A stretch of 64,000 bases of DNA from an uncultured Eubacterium sp. Its GTDB lineage: Bacteria; Bacillota; Clostridia; Lachnospirales; Lachnospiraceae. Of this stretch, positions 41,469 through 50,509 are shown one piece after another. The DNA lies in contig CAJTLS010000003.1 in the NCBI GenBank assembly GCA_910577295.1, positions 9,630 to 73,629 on the forward strand, read 5' to 3'. Numbering within the stretch: position 1 is the first letter of the stretch; each line of letters opens with the position of its first letter. The notes beneath the pieces are model-generated. The model was not told the origin of the DNA, ran no database searches, and worked only from the letters and a program-made list of their open reading frames with translations. Made by a program: the position numbers and the translations under genes.

Positions 41469-41806
41469 AAGAGTTTAAACCGGACACGCCCTATAATGTT
41501 GCCGCAGTCTTGCAAATTCCCGCGGATAAATATATCAAGGGTGTTCTGAAAAAAGTTTATCCGGATGATGGGGAAATGATTTACATATCATTCCGGACGT
41601 TTGGCGGAAGTGAAACAAAATCAAATGGCGTAACGGTAGTAGAGGATACGGGAACAGTAGAAACATGGTACCGGCCGGATATCAAAAGCAACTGCCGACT
41701 GCTCATCAACGGAATGCCATATGAAATTTTAGGAACGCCGGAAAACATCGGCAACCGGAATATGTGGCTGGTGTTTAAGGTGCGGGCCGTAAAAGGGGGT
41801 GCATAA
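41465..41806 (+). CDS. Head closure / head-tail joining protein
   Basis: 113 aa, GTG 41465 in a GTGA overlap. The beta-rich sequence FKPDTPYNVAAVLQIPADK, SFRTFGGSETKSNGVTVVE and ETWYRPDIKSNCRLLINGMP fits the SPP1 gp16/phage head-tail joining family. It closes the filled capsid and supports tail binding. The HK97-gp10-like gene begins 8 bp before its end. Confidence 0.8.
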   Translation: MKEFKPDTPYNVAAVLQIPADKYIKGVLKKVYPDDGEMIYISFRTFGGSETKSNGVTVVEDTGTVETWYRPDIKSNCRLLINGMPYEILGTPENIGNRNMWLVFKVRAVKGGA

Positions 41807-42224
41807 AATAGGAAAAAACAAAATTGGACTTGCAGTCGACGGAATTGAAGAATTAATGGAGAGACTTGAACAGGCAGGAGGAAAAGCGGAACAGGCAGCA
41901 GAAAAATGCCTGAAAGAGTCCGCGAAGATTATCGCTCCGAAACTGCATCAGGACATGAAAAAGCACCACCGCAGCGGCAAAACAGAAGCGGCTATTATTG
42001 ATAATCCAGATGTGGAGTGGGAGGGAACGACCGCAAGCATTAAAATCGGATTTGATATCGATAACGGCGGACTGGCGTCGGTATTTTTGATGTACGGCAC
42101 GCCAAGAATGCAAAAAGACCAGAAATTGTATCGGGATATTTACGGTTCCGCTGTGAAAAAAGAAATTAAAGAGAAGCAAGAGGAAATAATGCAGAGGGAA
42201 ATTGCCGAAGCAATGAGAGGGTGA
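41799..42224 (+). CDS. HK97 gp10-family tail completion protein
   Basis: 141 aa, GTG 41799 behind AAAGGGG. GIEELMERLEQAGGKAEQAA, IAPKLHQDMKKHHRSGKTEA and a GTPRMQKDQKLYRDIY loop match the gp10 family that joins heads to tails. It is in the standard place between head closure and tail terminator genes. Confidence 0.85.
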   Translation: MHKIGKNKIGLAVDGIEELMERLEQAGGKAEQAAEKCLKESAKIIAPKLHQDMKKHHRSGKTEAAIIDNPDVEWEGTTASIKIGFDIDNGGLASVFLMYGTPRMQKDQKLYRDIYGSAVKKEIKEKQEEIMQREIAEAMRG

Positions 42225-42228
42225 AACG

Positions 42229-42573
42229 ATGGAAGATTTGTTGATTGCTATACTGGCGACATTTGGGTTGCCGGTAATATTACAAGGCTCCATGAGTCCG
42301 GAGGAACAATATCCAGAATCGTTTTTTACTTATTGGGAAAACGAGGGGGATGATTTAGCACATTACGACAACGAGACAACGGCAGAAAAATACAATTATG
42401 ACGTAAATTTTTACTCATCAAATCCAGAGCTTGTCTACACAAAGTTGCGGGAGGCAAAAGAAAAATTAGAAAGTAACAATTTTTTAATAAGGGGAAACGG
42501 CCACAGTGTAATGTCAGATGAAAAAACACATACAGGAAGAGGCATGACCGTTTTATACAGAGAAAATAAGTAA
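42229..42573 (+). CDS. Tail terminator-like protein
   Basis: 114 aa, ATG 42229. The sequence FGLPVILQGSMSPEEQYPES, YNYDVNFYSSNPELVYTKL and GRGMTVLYRENK, plus position before the major tail protein, fit the short tail-terminator/minor tail protein of siphophages. The sequence alone does not prove the role; synteny does most of the work. Confidence 0.72.
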   Translation: MEDLLIAILATFGLPVILQGSMSPEEQYPESFFTYWENEGDDLAHYDNETTAEKYNYDVNFYSSNPELVYTKLREAKEKLESNNFLIRGNGHSVMSDEKTHTGRGMTVLYRENK

Positions 42574-42589
42574 TAGGAGGAAATAGAAA

Positions 42590-43204
42590 ATGGAAGAAAA
42601 TAAGATTGTAGAATACCGCGGTATTCGGGGATTGGTAGGTGCGATATTAAAACAGGACGATAGGGAAACACTGACATACGGTGAAGTTTTTGAAATTGCC
42701 GGAGTCAGTGAATTGACAAAAAACAGCAGCGACAGCACGGACGTACATCACTATGACAACAAGGGAGCCGTAGGACTAAATGTACAAGGGGAAGATGAGG
42801 TTAATGTGAATGTTTCGGCGATACCGCTTAAAGTAATTGCGAAAATGACAGGGCAGACATATGACGAGAAAACCGGCGCACTGGTAGAGGGGCCGTCAAA
42901 TGTGCCGTATATGGCAATTGGTTATATAACAACAGATACAGACGGAACTGATATGTATGTATGGAGACTAAAAGGTATGTTTACGCGGCCGGGGTCAACA
43001 CACAAAACAATTGATAAGGGTACCAGCGCAGACGGACAATCATTAAAATACACAGGGATAACAACAAACAAAAAATTTGTAAGCAATAAAAACCAAGGTG
43101 GCAATGCTACTGTAGTACCGGCACAAACATGCGGAAAAACAGAAATGGAATTTTTTGCCACCGTACAGACGCCGGATGATATTATAACGGCAGAAACAGA
43201 ATAA
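42590..43204 (+). CDS. Major tail protein (phi13 family)
   Basis: 204 aa, ATG 42590 behind AGGAGG. The pattern EYRGIRGLVGAILKQDDRE, DEVNVNVSAIPLKVIAKMTG and MYVWRLKGMFTRPG is that of phi13-type major tail proteins, which form the tail tube around the tape measure. It is followed by the tail chaperone pair, as expected. Confidence 0.9.
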   Translation: MEENKIVEYRGIRGLVGAILKQDDRETLTYGEVFEIAGVSELTKNSSDSTDVHHYDNKGAVGLNVQGEDEVNVNVSAIPLKVIAKMTGQTYDEKTGALVEGPSNVPYMAIGYITTDTDGTDMYVWRLKGMFTRPGSTHKTIDKGTSADGQSLKYTGITTNKKFVSNKNQGGNATVVPAQTCGKTEMEFFATVQTPDDIITAETE

Positions 43205-43219
43205 ATAAGGAGGAGCAGC

Positions 43220-43564
43220 ATGTCTTTAAAGCTAAATATATGGAAAAACAAATCAGAAATTGAAAAAACTCTGGAGACAGACGAAGACGATATCCTCTGG
43301 GGAACGGTGGAAGACATCATAGAAAAAATTGATTTGGAGACGTTTTTTGATGTGGGCGACGGGAATATCATTTTTGAGTTAGGTAAAAAAATAACAAAGG
43401 CGCTGGGATGCGTAAAGCCGTTGTTATTGGATATATTCCCGGAGTTGACGGAAGAAGAACTGCGGAGGTGTAAAGCCAAAGAAATTAGGGATGTAGTTAT
43501 AAAAATCGTCAAGTATTCGTGCGGAAATTTTGTTGAAATGGGAGACGAAAACGAGGGAAACTGA
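43220..43564 (+). CDS. Tail assembly chaperone gpG-like
   Basis: 114 aa, ATG 43220 behind AGGAGGAG. An acidic helical protein with VEDIIEKIDLETFFDVGDGN and FPELTEEELRRCKAKEIRDV. Its last sense codons GGA-AAC sit on the heptamer G-GGA-AAC in the correct phase for -1 slippage, one codon before the stop. The downstream frame encodes the T extension. Tail chaperones coat the tape measure before tube polymerisation. Confidence 0.9.
   Translation: MSLKLNIWKNKSEIEKTLETDEDDILWGTVEDIIEKIDLETFFDVGDGNIIFELGKKITKALGCVKPLLLDIFPELTEEELRRCKAKEIRDVVIKIVKYSCGNFVEMGDENEGN
43555..43561 (+). promoter_or_regulatory. Programmed -1 frameshift site GGGAAAC
   Basis: The heptamer reads G GGA AAC in the gpG frame (codons at 43556 and 43559), exactly the X-XXY-YYZ rule. 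The stop TGA follows at once. A -1 shift enters the frame of 43561-43785 with no intervening stop. Confidence 0.88.
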
Positions 43565-43785
43565 CGTGGTGCAGCGACGATATGACGGCGTATGAGACAT
43601 TATTTGCTTTAGACATCGAATTGTGTGACAGATTCCGCAATTTAGACCCGATAAAGATACGAAAATATCCATCGGGGGAAGTATTCCGTTTAATTCGCCG
43701 GCTGCACAATCATAGTAAATTTTATGATGCCGACGGCAACAAAAAGACAAACGTATATCGTAGACAAGCTACAAGCTGGTTTTAG
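43561..43785 (+). CDS. gpT extension of the tail chaperone (made by -1 frameshift)
   Basis: 74 residues in the -1 frame. It starts with the codons after the slippery site (LTWCSDDMTAYETLFALDIE) and ends at 43785. With gpG this gives a 188-aa gpGT fusion. An ATG at 43582 lacks a ribosome site, so separate translation is unlikely. Basic C-terminus (VFRLIRRLHNHSKFYD) suits binding to the tape measure, which follows immediately. Confidence 0.85.
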   Translation: MTWCSDDMTAYETLFALDIELCDRFRNLDPIKIRKYPSGEVFRLIRRLHNHSKFYDADGNKKTNVYRRQATSWF

Positions 43786-43796
43786 TTTGTACATTT

Positions 43797-43837
43797 CCCC
43801 AGCGGGCCGGTTGCGGCGTTTTCCGCTGGGGATTTTT
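43797..43837 (+). terminator. Terminator-like hairpin inside the tail operon
   Basis: CCCCAGCGG/CCGCTGGGG stem with a 17-nt loop and ATTTTT behind it. It lies between gpGT and the tape measure gene, which have no other promoter, so it may only attenuate. Confidence 0.6.
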
Positions 43838-43853
43838 AAGGATGGTGGCATAA

Positions 43854-46800
43854 ATGGCAAGAGGGAACGAATCAACAACAAGATTTAGGGTAGATATATC
43901 AGAGCTAAAAGCCGGAATGCAGGAGGCAAAAAGACAAATCCGGATGGCAAATGCGGAATTTAAGGCGGCAACGGCCGGAATGGATAAATGGGGCGACAGT
44001 GCAGATGGAATAAGCGCTAAAATAAAGCAATTAACGGCAATACTGGACGCAGAAAAGGAAAAACTGGAAAATCTGAAAAAACAATACGAACTTGTGGCAC
44101 AGGAGCAGGGGGAAAACTCCAGAGGGGCGCAGGAACTACTCATTCAGATAAATAACCAGACGGCCGCAATAAAAAGAACAGAAGCAGGCATAGAAAAGTA
44201 CAACCAAAAGCTAGAAGAAGTAAAAGGAAGTACGCAGGAATTAGAGTCTGCCTATGGGAAATTGCGGCAGGAAATTGAAAAACAGGAAAAGGATGTAGAG
44301 GGATTAAAAAGAGAATATTCTTCTGCCGTTCTTCAGTTTGGAAAAAATTCTGACGAAGCGAAGAAACTGGCAAAACAAATCGAAGATTTATCGGGAGAGT
44401 TAAGCGAAAACAGACAAAAAATTGCCGAAGTGGACAGGGAAGCGGACGAACTGGACAAATCCCTGAACAACGTGGAGGACTCTGCCAGAAAAACAGAATC
44501 CGGATTTACGATAATGAAAGGCGCCATTGCAAATCTGATTTCGGATGGACTGAAAGCATTAGCAAAAGAAGTAAAAGATACGCTGCAAGAAATGTCCGGA
44601 GAGCTGGAGAGCGCACATAACTCCTTTCAGGCGAAAACCGGAGCAAGCAAAGAAGAAATGAAGCAATTTGGCGCCGTGATTGACGAAGTATATAAAAGCG
44701 GGATGGGAGAGTCATTAGAGGATGTATCGGATGTAATGGCGGAAATCAAGCAGCAAATGAAAGAAACAGACCCGAATAAATTGAAAGAACTGTCTGTAAA
44801 TGCGATAACGCTGCGGGATACCTTTGATATGGACGTAAAAGAATCCATAAGGGCTGTAAATATGCTTACGGAACAATTTGGGATAAGCGCAGAAGAGGCG
44901 TTTAATCTGGTTGTGCAGGGCGCACAGAACGGATTAGATAAAAACGGAGATTTACTTGATACAATCAACGAATATTCCGTGCATTACAAGCAGATGGGAT
45001 ATAGCGCGGAAGATTTTTTTAATTCTTTAAGTAACGGAACGGAAAGCGGCACTTTTTCGGTGGATAAGCTGGGAGATTCCGTGAAAGAATTTGGCGTCAG
45101 AAGTAAGGATACATCAAAGACAACAAAAGAAGCGTTTGAGCTTTTGGGATATGGTGCCTCCGCATCAAAAGAAGAAATAGGTAAAACAAAAGATGAGATT
45201 GCCAAACTGGAGAAAAATCTGAAATATGCACAACTGGAGCAAAAAAACTTCAACTCAAAAACAAAAGAACTCACCCGCATGAAAAACGCGGATAAAATAA
45301 AAGAATATTCGAAAAAATTAGAGGAAGCCAAGGGCAAATTGAAAGGAATGAGCGGCGAGTCAAAAAAAGGCTCGGAATCAATAGAAGAGCTGCAGAAAAA
45401 ATTTGCCGCTGGAGGAGATACGGCAAAGGAAGCAACAAAAGAAGTACTAGATAAGCTATTTAACATGAAAGATGCTGTCAAACAAAATCAGATAGGCGTT
45501 GGTTTGTTTGGTACGATGTGGGAGGACTTGGGAAAAGAGGGCGTAAAAGCCTTGATGGAAACCAACGGAGAATTAAAGAAAAGCAGTAAGGCAATGGAGG
45601 AAATAAAGAAGATTAAGTATGATGATGTAAACAGTCAGTATAAGCAGCTTGGCCGGACATTGCAGCTGGAGTTGCTTGCTCCGCTGGCAGAAAAAGCATT
45701 GCCATACATAAAAGGCTTTTGTGAATATGCGATTGAACACATAGACGGGATTACAAAGGGGATAAAGGCAGTAGGCGGAGCGATAGCGGTAGGATTTGCC
45801 GTAAGTAAAATAATTGCTTTTGTTAAGTCAATCCGCATGGTTATAACGCTAATGCGTACTTTAACGGCGGCAACGGCAGGGGCGACGGCAGCACAAAAGC
45901 TATTAAATCTTGTACAAATGATGAATCCTGCTGCGTTGCTGGTGGCGGGGTTTGCGGCGCTAACCGCAGCCGTTATATATTTTAAAAAAAATACAGAGCA
46001 GACGGCAACGGCAACGGATAAAATGATTGATAAACACAACCAAACAAGAGAAGCCGTAGAAAAATTAGAAAAAGCGTATCAGGACGTGGAAAAGACAAGG
46101 GATGAGTCGGTATCGGATACACAAAGCCAATTTGCCTACTACGAAAAATTAAAAAGCGAATTAGATACTCTGGTGGATAAAAACGGGAAAATCAAGAAAA
46201 GCGAACAATCCCGCGCCAAATTTATCATGAATACCCTGAATGAGGCGTTGGGAACCGAATTGAAGCTCACAAAAAAAGGCACGACAAATTATTTGGACCA
46301 GAAAAAGGCGCTTGAAAAACTGATAGAGACGCAAAAAGCAAAAATTATACTGGATGCCAATACACAGGCATACACGGAGGCGATTAACAACCAAAAAGAA
46401 GCGTTTGACAATTTAGGAAAATCACAGGAAGACTTGCAGGAGACAACGCAAAAATTAGGACAGGCAGAAAAGAAGCTGGCGGAATTAAAAGACCCCACCA
46501 CATTACGAAAATGGCTGGAAGAAACGGATTATGCGTCAGCTACCTATACAAAATACCAAAACGCCCTGACGGACGCAGAAGAGGAGGTCATGACGCTCGA
46601 TGCGGAACTAAAAAAGAACAAAAAAACAGTAGAGAAAACCGAAGAGCAGTGGACGAAATATAACAGCACGATACAAAACTACGAGGGGTTATCGTCTGCC
46701 ATCATATCCGGAGACGCAAAAAAGATACAGTCGGCGCTTAATAATATGGTAAATCATTTTATAACGGCAAAAACAGGCACCAAAAAGCAACTGGAAAAAC

Positions 46801-48602
46801 AGGTGCAGGCCATGAAAACCAACTATGAAAATATGAAAAAGGCGGTGGAAAAAGGAGCGCCAGGGGTATCCGAAGAAATGGTTGAGTCTGCCAAAAAAAT
46901 GGTAGAAAATGCAGAAAAAGAACTGGATAAATTGGAAAAGGGAGCGAAAGGAAGCGGTGAAAAAGCCGGCCGCGCACACGCCGAGGGATTTAAGGCCAAT
47001 AAGGGAGCGGCGAAAAAGGCGGCCGGAGAAGTAGCAAAGGAGGGTGAAAAGGGGCTAAAAAGAGCGGACACAAAAAAGATAGGACAAAAAAAGAGCAAAG
47101 AATACAAAGAGGGGATTGAATCCGGAAAGAATGCGGCAGGAAAAAGCGCAGAAGAGATAGGTAAGATAATCAAATCCAGACTAAAAAAAGTAAAATCCGT
47201 CGAGGAGGGAGAGAATTTTGTACAAGGATTTATCAATGGTATCAAGAGCAACAAGAAGAATAGTGTATTGTTGTCGGCCGTAACCAAAATAGGAAAAGAA
47301 GCACTGGCAGCATTGAGAAAAACGTTGGATGAGCATTCGCCATCTAAAGAAACGGAAAAGTCAGGCGCCTATTTTACGGGTGGTTTTGCAATAGGGATAA
47401 TATCAAAGATAAAGCAAGCAATGGAGGCTGTCAACGAATTAGGAGAAAAATCACTGATTACCCTGAAAAAAGCGGTGAAAACAGGAGAATTTGAAAAAGC
47501 GGGGGAAAAGGTAACAAAAGATTTTGAGGCGGGTATCAAAAAGCGGATTAGCAGCGTAGAAAAAGCAATGGAAGCCGTTATTGATGAAGCAAACAAAAAA
47601 GCAAAATCCAAAATAAAAAGCGAAAAAGTGCGGAAACAATATGCGGAACTTGGAAAAGCAATGATGGATTCGTTTTCTTCCTCTTTTGAAAAGCAGGCAG
47701 ATAAAGCAATCAGCAAAGTCGAGAAGAAAATGAGCCAGTTGACGTCAACGTATCAGTCAAAATATGACGATATCAAGAGTTTGCAGGAAGATTTAGAAAG
47801 CAGGTTGTCCGCCGGCGAATTATTTACGGAAAATGAGGACGGAACGATTGTACTTACAAATTTTGCCAAAGAAACGCAGGATATCCAAAAATTTGGTGCC
47901 AATCTGGAGAAATTGAAAGCGAAGATATCGCCGGAATTGTTAAAGCAGATTGCGGGAATGGAGACAGAAAACGGATTAAAACTATCGAACCGGCTTTTAG
48001 CGCTAAGCGGCACGGAACTCAATGCTTACAACACAGCCTATACCCAAAAACTGAAAGCATCGCAGGAAGTCGCCAAGAAGTTTTACGCCAAACAATTAGA
48101 AACCTTAAAAAATCAATACACAAAAAAGGTGGAAAGTGAGATAAAGAAACTGAATAAGTCGTTATCCAAATTAGGTGAGAATGCAGCAGAGGGATTTTTA
48201 AAGGGATTTGCAAGCAAAGATAAAGAAATGTCAAAAGAAGTAAAGAAGTTTGCTAACAGTCTGGTAAAGAAAATGAAAAAGGAACTGGGGATAAACTCCC
48301 CATCAACGGTAATGCGGGAAATGGTGGGGAAATACATCCCTTTTGGTGTGGCAGAGGGAATAAGAAAGTATGCAAATGCCGCCAATGTTGCCATGTCAGA
48401 TTTAAAAAGAGGCATCGCGGCGCCTATTTCCGGCATTGAATTGGGGATAAAGTCTTCTTGGCCATCAGGAAGCAGCACGGCGGGAACTACAAAAAATGTA
48501 CATTATACCATTAATCAAACGAATAATTCGCCAAAAGCGTTAAGCCGGTGGGATATATACCGGCAGACGCAGGGGATTATGAGGGGGGTGTCGAATGTAT
48601 AA
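43854..48602 (+). CDS. Tail tape measure protein
   Basis: 1,582 aa, ATG 43854. N-terminal PhageMin_Tail-type head (TTRFRVDISELKAGMQEAKR), long coiled coils, two hydrophobic segments near residues 640-710 (including VGFAVSKIIAFVKSIRMVI and AALLVAGFAALTAAVIYF), then Lys/Ala/Glu-rich repeats and a closing HSPSKETEKSG and GINSPSTVMREMVGKYIPFG. The length predicts a tail of about 230 nm if roughly 0.15 nm per residue holds, a family rule of thumb. No lytic transglycosylase or peptidase domain was recognised. Confidence 0.94.
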   Translation: MARGNESTTRFRVDISELKAGMQEAKRQIRMANAEFKAATAGMDKWGDSADGISAKIKQLTAILDAEKEKLENLKKQYELVAQEQGENSRGAQELLIQINNQTAAIKRTEAGIEKYNQKLEEVKGSTQELESAYGKLRQEIEKQEKDVEGLKREYSSAVLQFGKNSDEAKKLAKQIEDLSGELSENRQKIAEVDREADELDKSLNNVEDSARKTESGFTIMKGAIANLISDGLKALAKEVKDTLQEMSGELESAHNSFQAKTGASKEEMKQFGAVIDEVYKSGMGESLEDVSDVMAEIKQQMKETDPNKLKELSVNAITLRDTFDMDVKESIRAVNMLTEQFGISAEEAFNLVVQGAQNGLDKNGDLLDTINEYSVHYKQMGYSAEDFFNSLSNGTESGTFSVDKLGDSVKEFGVRSKDTSKTTKEAFELLGYGASASKEEIGKTKDEIAKLEKNLKYAQLEQKNFNSKTKELTRMKNADKIKEYSKKLEEAKGKLKGMSGESKKGSESIEELQKKFAAGGDTAKEATKEVLDKLFNMKDAVKQNQIGVGLFGTMWEDLGKEGVKALMETNGELKKSSKAMEEIKKIKYDDVNSQYKQLGRTLQLELLAPLAEKALPYIKGFCEYAIEHIDGITKGIKAVGGAIAVGFAVSKIIAFVKSIRMVITLMRTLTAATAGATAAQKLLNLVQMMNPAALLVAGFAALTAAVIYFKKNTEQTATATDKMIDKHNQTREAVEKLEKAYQDVEKTRDESVSDTQSQFAYYEKLKSELDTLVDKNGKIKKSEQSRAKFIMNTLNEALGTELKLTKKGTTNYLDQKKALEKLIETQKAKIILDANTQAYTEAINNQKEAFDNLGKSQEDLQETTQKLGQAEKKLAELKDPTTLRKWLEETDYASATYTKYQNALTDAEEEVMTLDAELKKNKKTVEKTEEQWTKYNSTIQNYEGLSSAIISGDAKKIQSALNNMVNHFITAKTGTKKQLEKQVQAMKTNYENMKKAVEKGAPGVSEEMVESAKKMVENAEKELDKLEKGAKGSGEKAGRAHAEGFKANKGAAKKAAGEVAKEGEKGLKRADTKKIGQKKSKEYKEGIESGKNAAGKSAEEIGKIIKSRLKKVKSVEEGENFVQGFINGIKSNKKNSVLLSAVTKIGKEALAALRKTLDEHSPSKETEKSGAYFTGGFAIGIISKIKQAMEAVNELGEKSLITLKKAVKTGEFEKAGEKVTKDFEAGIKKRISSVEKAMEAVIDEANKKAKSKIKSEKVRKQYAELGKAMMDSFSSSFEKQADKAISKVEKKMSQLTSTYQSKYDDIKSLQEDLESRLSAGELFTENEDGTIVLTNFAKETQDIQKFGANLEKLKAKISPELLKQIAGMETENGLKLSNRLLALSGTELNAYNTAYTQKLKASQEVAKKFYAKQLETLKNQYTKKVESEIKKLNKSLSKLGENAAEGFLKGFASKDKEMSKEVKKFANSLVKKMKKELGINSPSTVMREMVGKYIPFGVAEGIRKYANAANVAMSDLKRGIAAPISGIELGIKSSWPSGSSTAGTTKNVHYTINQTNNSPKALSRWDIYRQTQGIMRGVSNV

Positions 48603-49434
48603 ACTCACAGTACAAAACGAAATAGGGGAAACGATGGAATTGACGCATAATCCCCGATACAGTGTCACCAGTATTAGCGGACTTACGCCGGTGCCGGCAC
48701 AAATCAGTACATCGACAATGGGAATATCGGACGGAGAATACTACAACTCGGCCAAACTGACGAAACGGAATATTGTAATACAAATATATCCGGCTCATCC
48801 AATAGACGAAAACAGAGTAAATTTGTACCGGTACTTTAAGAGTAAATATCGAATCAGACTGTATTTTAAAAACGAAGTCAGGAGCGTATATATCGATGGT
48901 TATGTGGAGACGTGCGAGGGGGATTTATTTGCCAAAACGCAGATGATACAAGTATCAATCATTTGTCCGAATCCGTATTTTATCGGCGTTGATAACTCGG
49001 CCGGCATAAAACTACAAAATCAAATCTCGTTATTCGAGTTTCCGTTCTCTATACCATCGGGCGGGGTATCATTATCAGAATTTGTAAAAGAGGATGCCGT
49101 ATTTGTTAATAATGGAGATGAGCCATCCGGCATGACGTTTGTATTTACGTTTACTGGTAATGTATCCGGGATAAAAATACAAGATAAGTACACCGGCAAT
49201 GTATTTTGTGTAAATTACAAGTTTTGCTCGTATGACATATTAAAAATATGCACGGTAAAGGGTGCAAAAGAAATCAAATTAAAAAGAAAGGGGGAAGAGA
49301 TTAATTTAATTAATTATATAATAAGAGATAGCCAATGGCTGCAAACGAATATCGGCGAAAATTGGTTTGTTTTATCTGGAGAGCGAAACTATACACTAGA
49401 AGTGACATGGAGAGAACTGTATCAGGGGGTGTAA
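48595..49434 (+). CDS. Distal tail protein (Dit-like)
   Basis: 279 aa, ATG 48595, overlapping the tape measure by 8 bp. The N-terminal half has GLTPVPAQISTSTMGISDGE and the RNIVIQIYPAHP strand seen in Dit/phage_tail families. PYFIGVDNSAGIKLQ separates N- and C-terminal domains. It forms the hexameric hub joining tail tube and baseplate. Confidence 0.85.
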   Translation: MYKLTVQNEIGETMELTHNPRYSVTSISGLTPVPAQISTSTMGISDGEYYNSAKLTKRNIVIQIYPAHPIDENRVNLYRYFKSKYRIRLYFKNEVRSVYIDGYVETCEGDLFAKTQMIQVSIICPNPYFIGVDNSAGIKLQNQISLFEFPFSIPSGGVSLSEFVKEDAVFVNNGDEPSGMTFVFTFTGNVSGIKIQDKYTGNVFCVNYKFCSYDILKICTVKGAKEIKLKRKGEEINLINYIIRDSQWLQTNIGENWFVLSGERNYTLEVTWRELYQGV

Positions 49435-49435
49435 A

Positions 49436-50494
49436 ATGAATGAAATGGAGTTGTATCTACTGAATGATAAACTGGAAAAAATTGACGTTTTGGATTGCAA
49501 ATCGATGATATGGAATAAAAAATATTGTGACAAGGGCGACTGCGAGGCGGTGATACTGCCATCGGAAAAAATTTTGACAGAAATCAAGGATGGCTGCTTC
49601 CTGCTGAAAGAAGATACGTCGGAAGTAATGGTAATCGAGAACATACAATTGCAGACAAACGAAGAAACCGGAGATACATTGATTATATCCGGCAGCAGTG
49701 CGGAGCAGCTGCTTGACCGCCGTATTGTTTGGGGGCAGGTGTTATTAGATGATGATGTCTGCGCGGCAGCAGAACAAATCGTAAAGGATAATTTAGTAGC
49801 ACCGGCAGACAAAAAAAGAATAATCGATATTGTACGGATAGGAAAAAATGCATTATGCGGCACCAATATACAAAAACAGATAACCGGCGAAAGTTTGCTA
49901 CAGTCAGTTATCGGGATATTAAATCCGTATCAATTGGGTTTTGAATTGAAATATGAGACAGCGGATAATGCAGGAACACTTATCTTCACAATAGGAAGCG
50001 GTACCGACAGGTCATGGGGAAATAAAGAGGGAAATCCGGACATTGTTTTTACGGAGAAGAATGATAATTTATTAAAATCCGATTATGCGTTAAAGTATAC
50101 GGATTATAAAAATGTGTGTCTGGTGGCCGGAGAGGGGGAGGGCGACACAAGAAAGCAAAAAGAGACAGGAGACAGCAGAGGGATTTACCGCAGGGAGGTA
50201 TATTTAGACAGCGGGAGCCTGTCAACCAATGATGGCGCCGTTGGTCCGGAGGATTATGATAAATTAATGGCGGAGGCGGGAAAAGAACATCTTGCCGGCC
50301 TGAAGATTACAAAGGAATTTTCGGGGGAGATAATCCAACAATTTGGGTACCAATGCGGCATTGATTTTAATATAGGCGATATAGTGACTATATTAAATAA
50401 ATACGGTATACATGAAAATGTACGGATAACCGGAAAAGTAGAAAATTTTGATGAAAATGGACATAACACAATTCTAAATTTTGAAAATATTTAA
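49436..50494 (+). CDS. ReqiPepy6 Gp37-like tail/baseplate protein
   Basis: 352 aa, ATG 49436 behind GGGGGTG. The pattern LYLLNDKLEKIDVLDCKSMI, GDCEAVILPSEKI, SGSSAEQLLDRRIVWGQVL and the closing IGDIVTILNKYGIHENVRI identifies the siphovirus Gp37-like family, the tail hub below Dit. No peptidase or glycosidase motif was seen, so enzymatic wall digestion is not indicated. Confidence 0.85.
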   Translation: MNEMELYLLNDKLEKIDVLDCKSMIWNKKYCDKGDCEAVILPSEKILTEIKDGCFLLKEDTSEVMVIENIQLQTNEETGDTLIISGSSAEQLLDRRIVWGQVLLDDDVCAAAEQIVKDNLVAPADKKRIIDIVRIGKNALCGTNIQKQITGESLLQSVIGILNPYQLGFELKYETADNAGTLIFTIGSGTDRSWGNKEGNPDIVFTEKNDNLLKSDYALKYTDYKNVCLVAGEGEGDTRKQKETGDSRGIYRREVYLDSGSLSTNDGAVGPEDYDKLMAEAGKEHLAGLKITKEFSGEIIQQFGYQCGIDFNIGDIVTILNKYGIHENVRITGKVENFDENGHNTILNFENI

Positions 50495-50509
50495 AAAGGA
50501 GGTTTTTGT

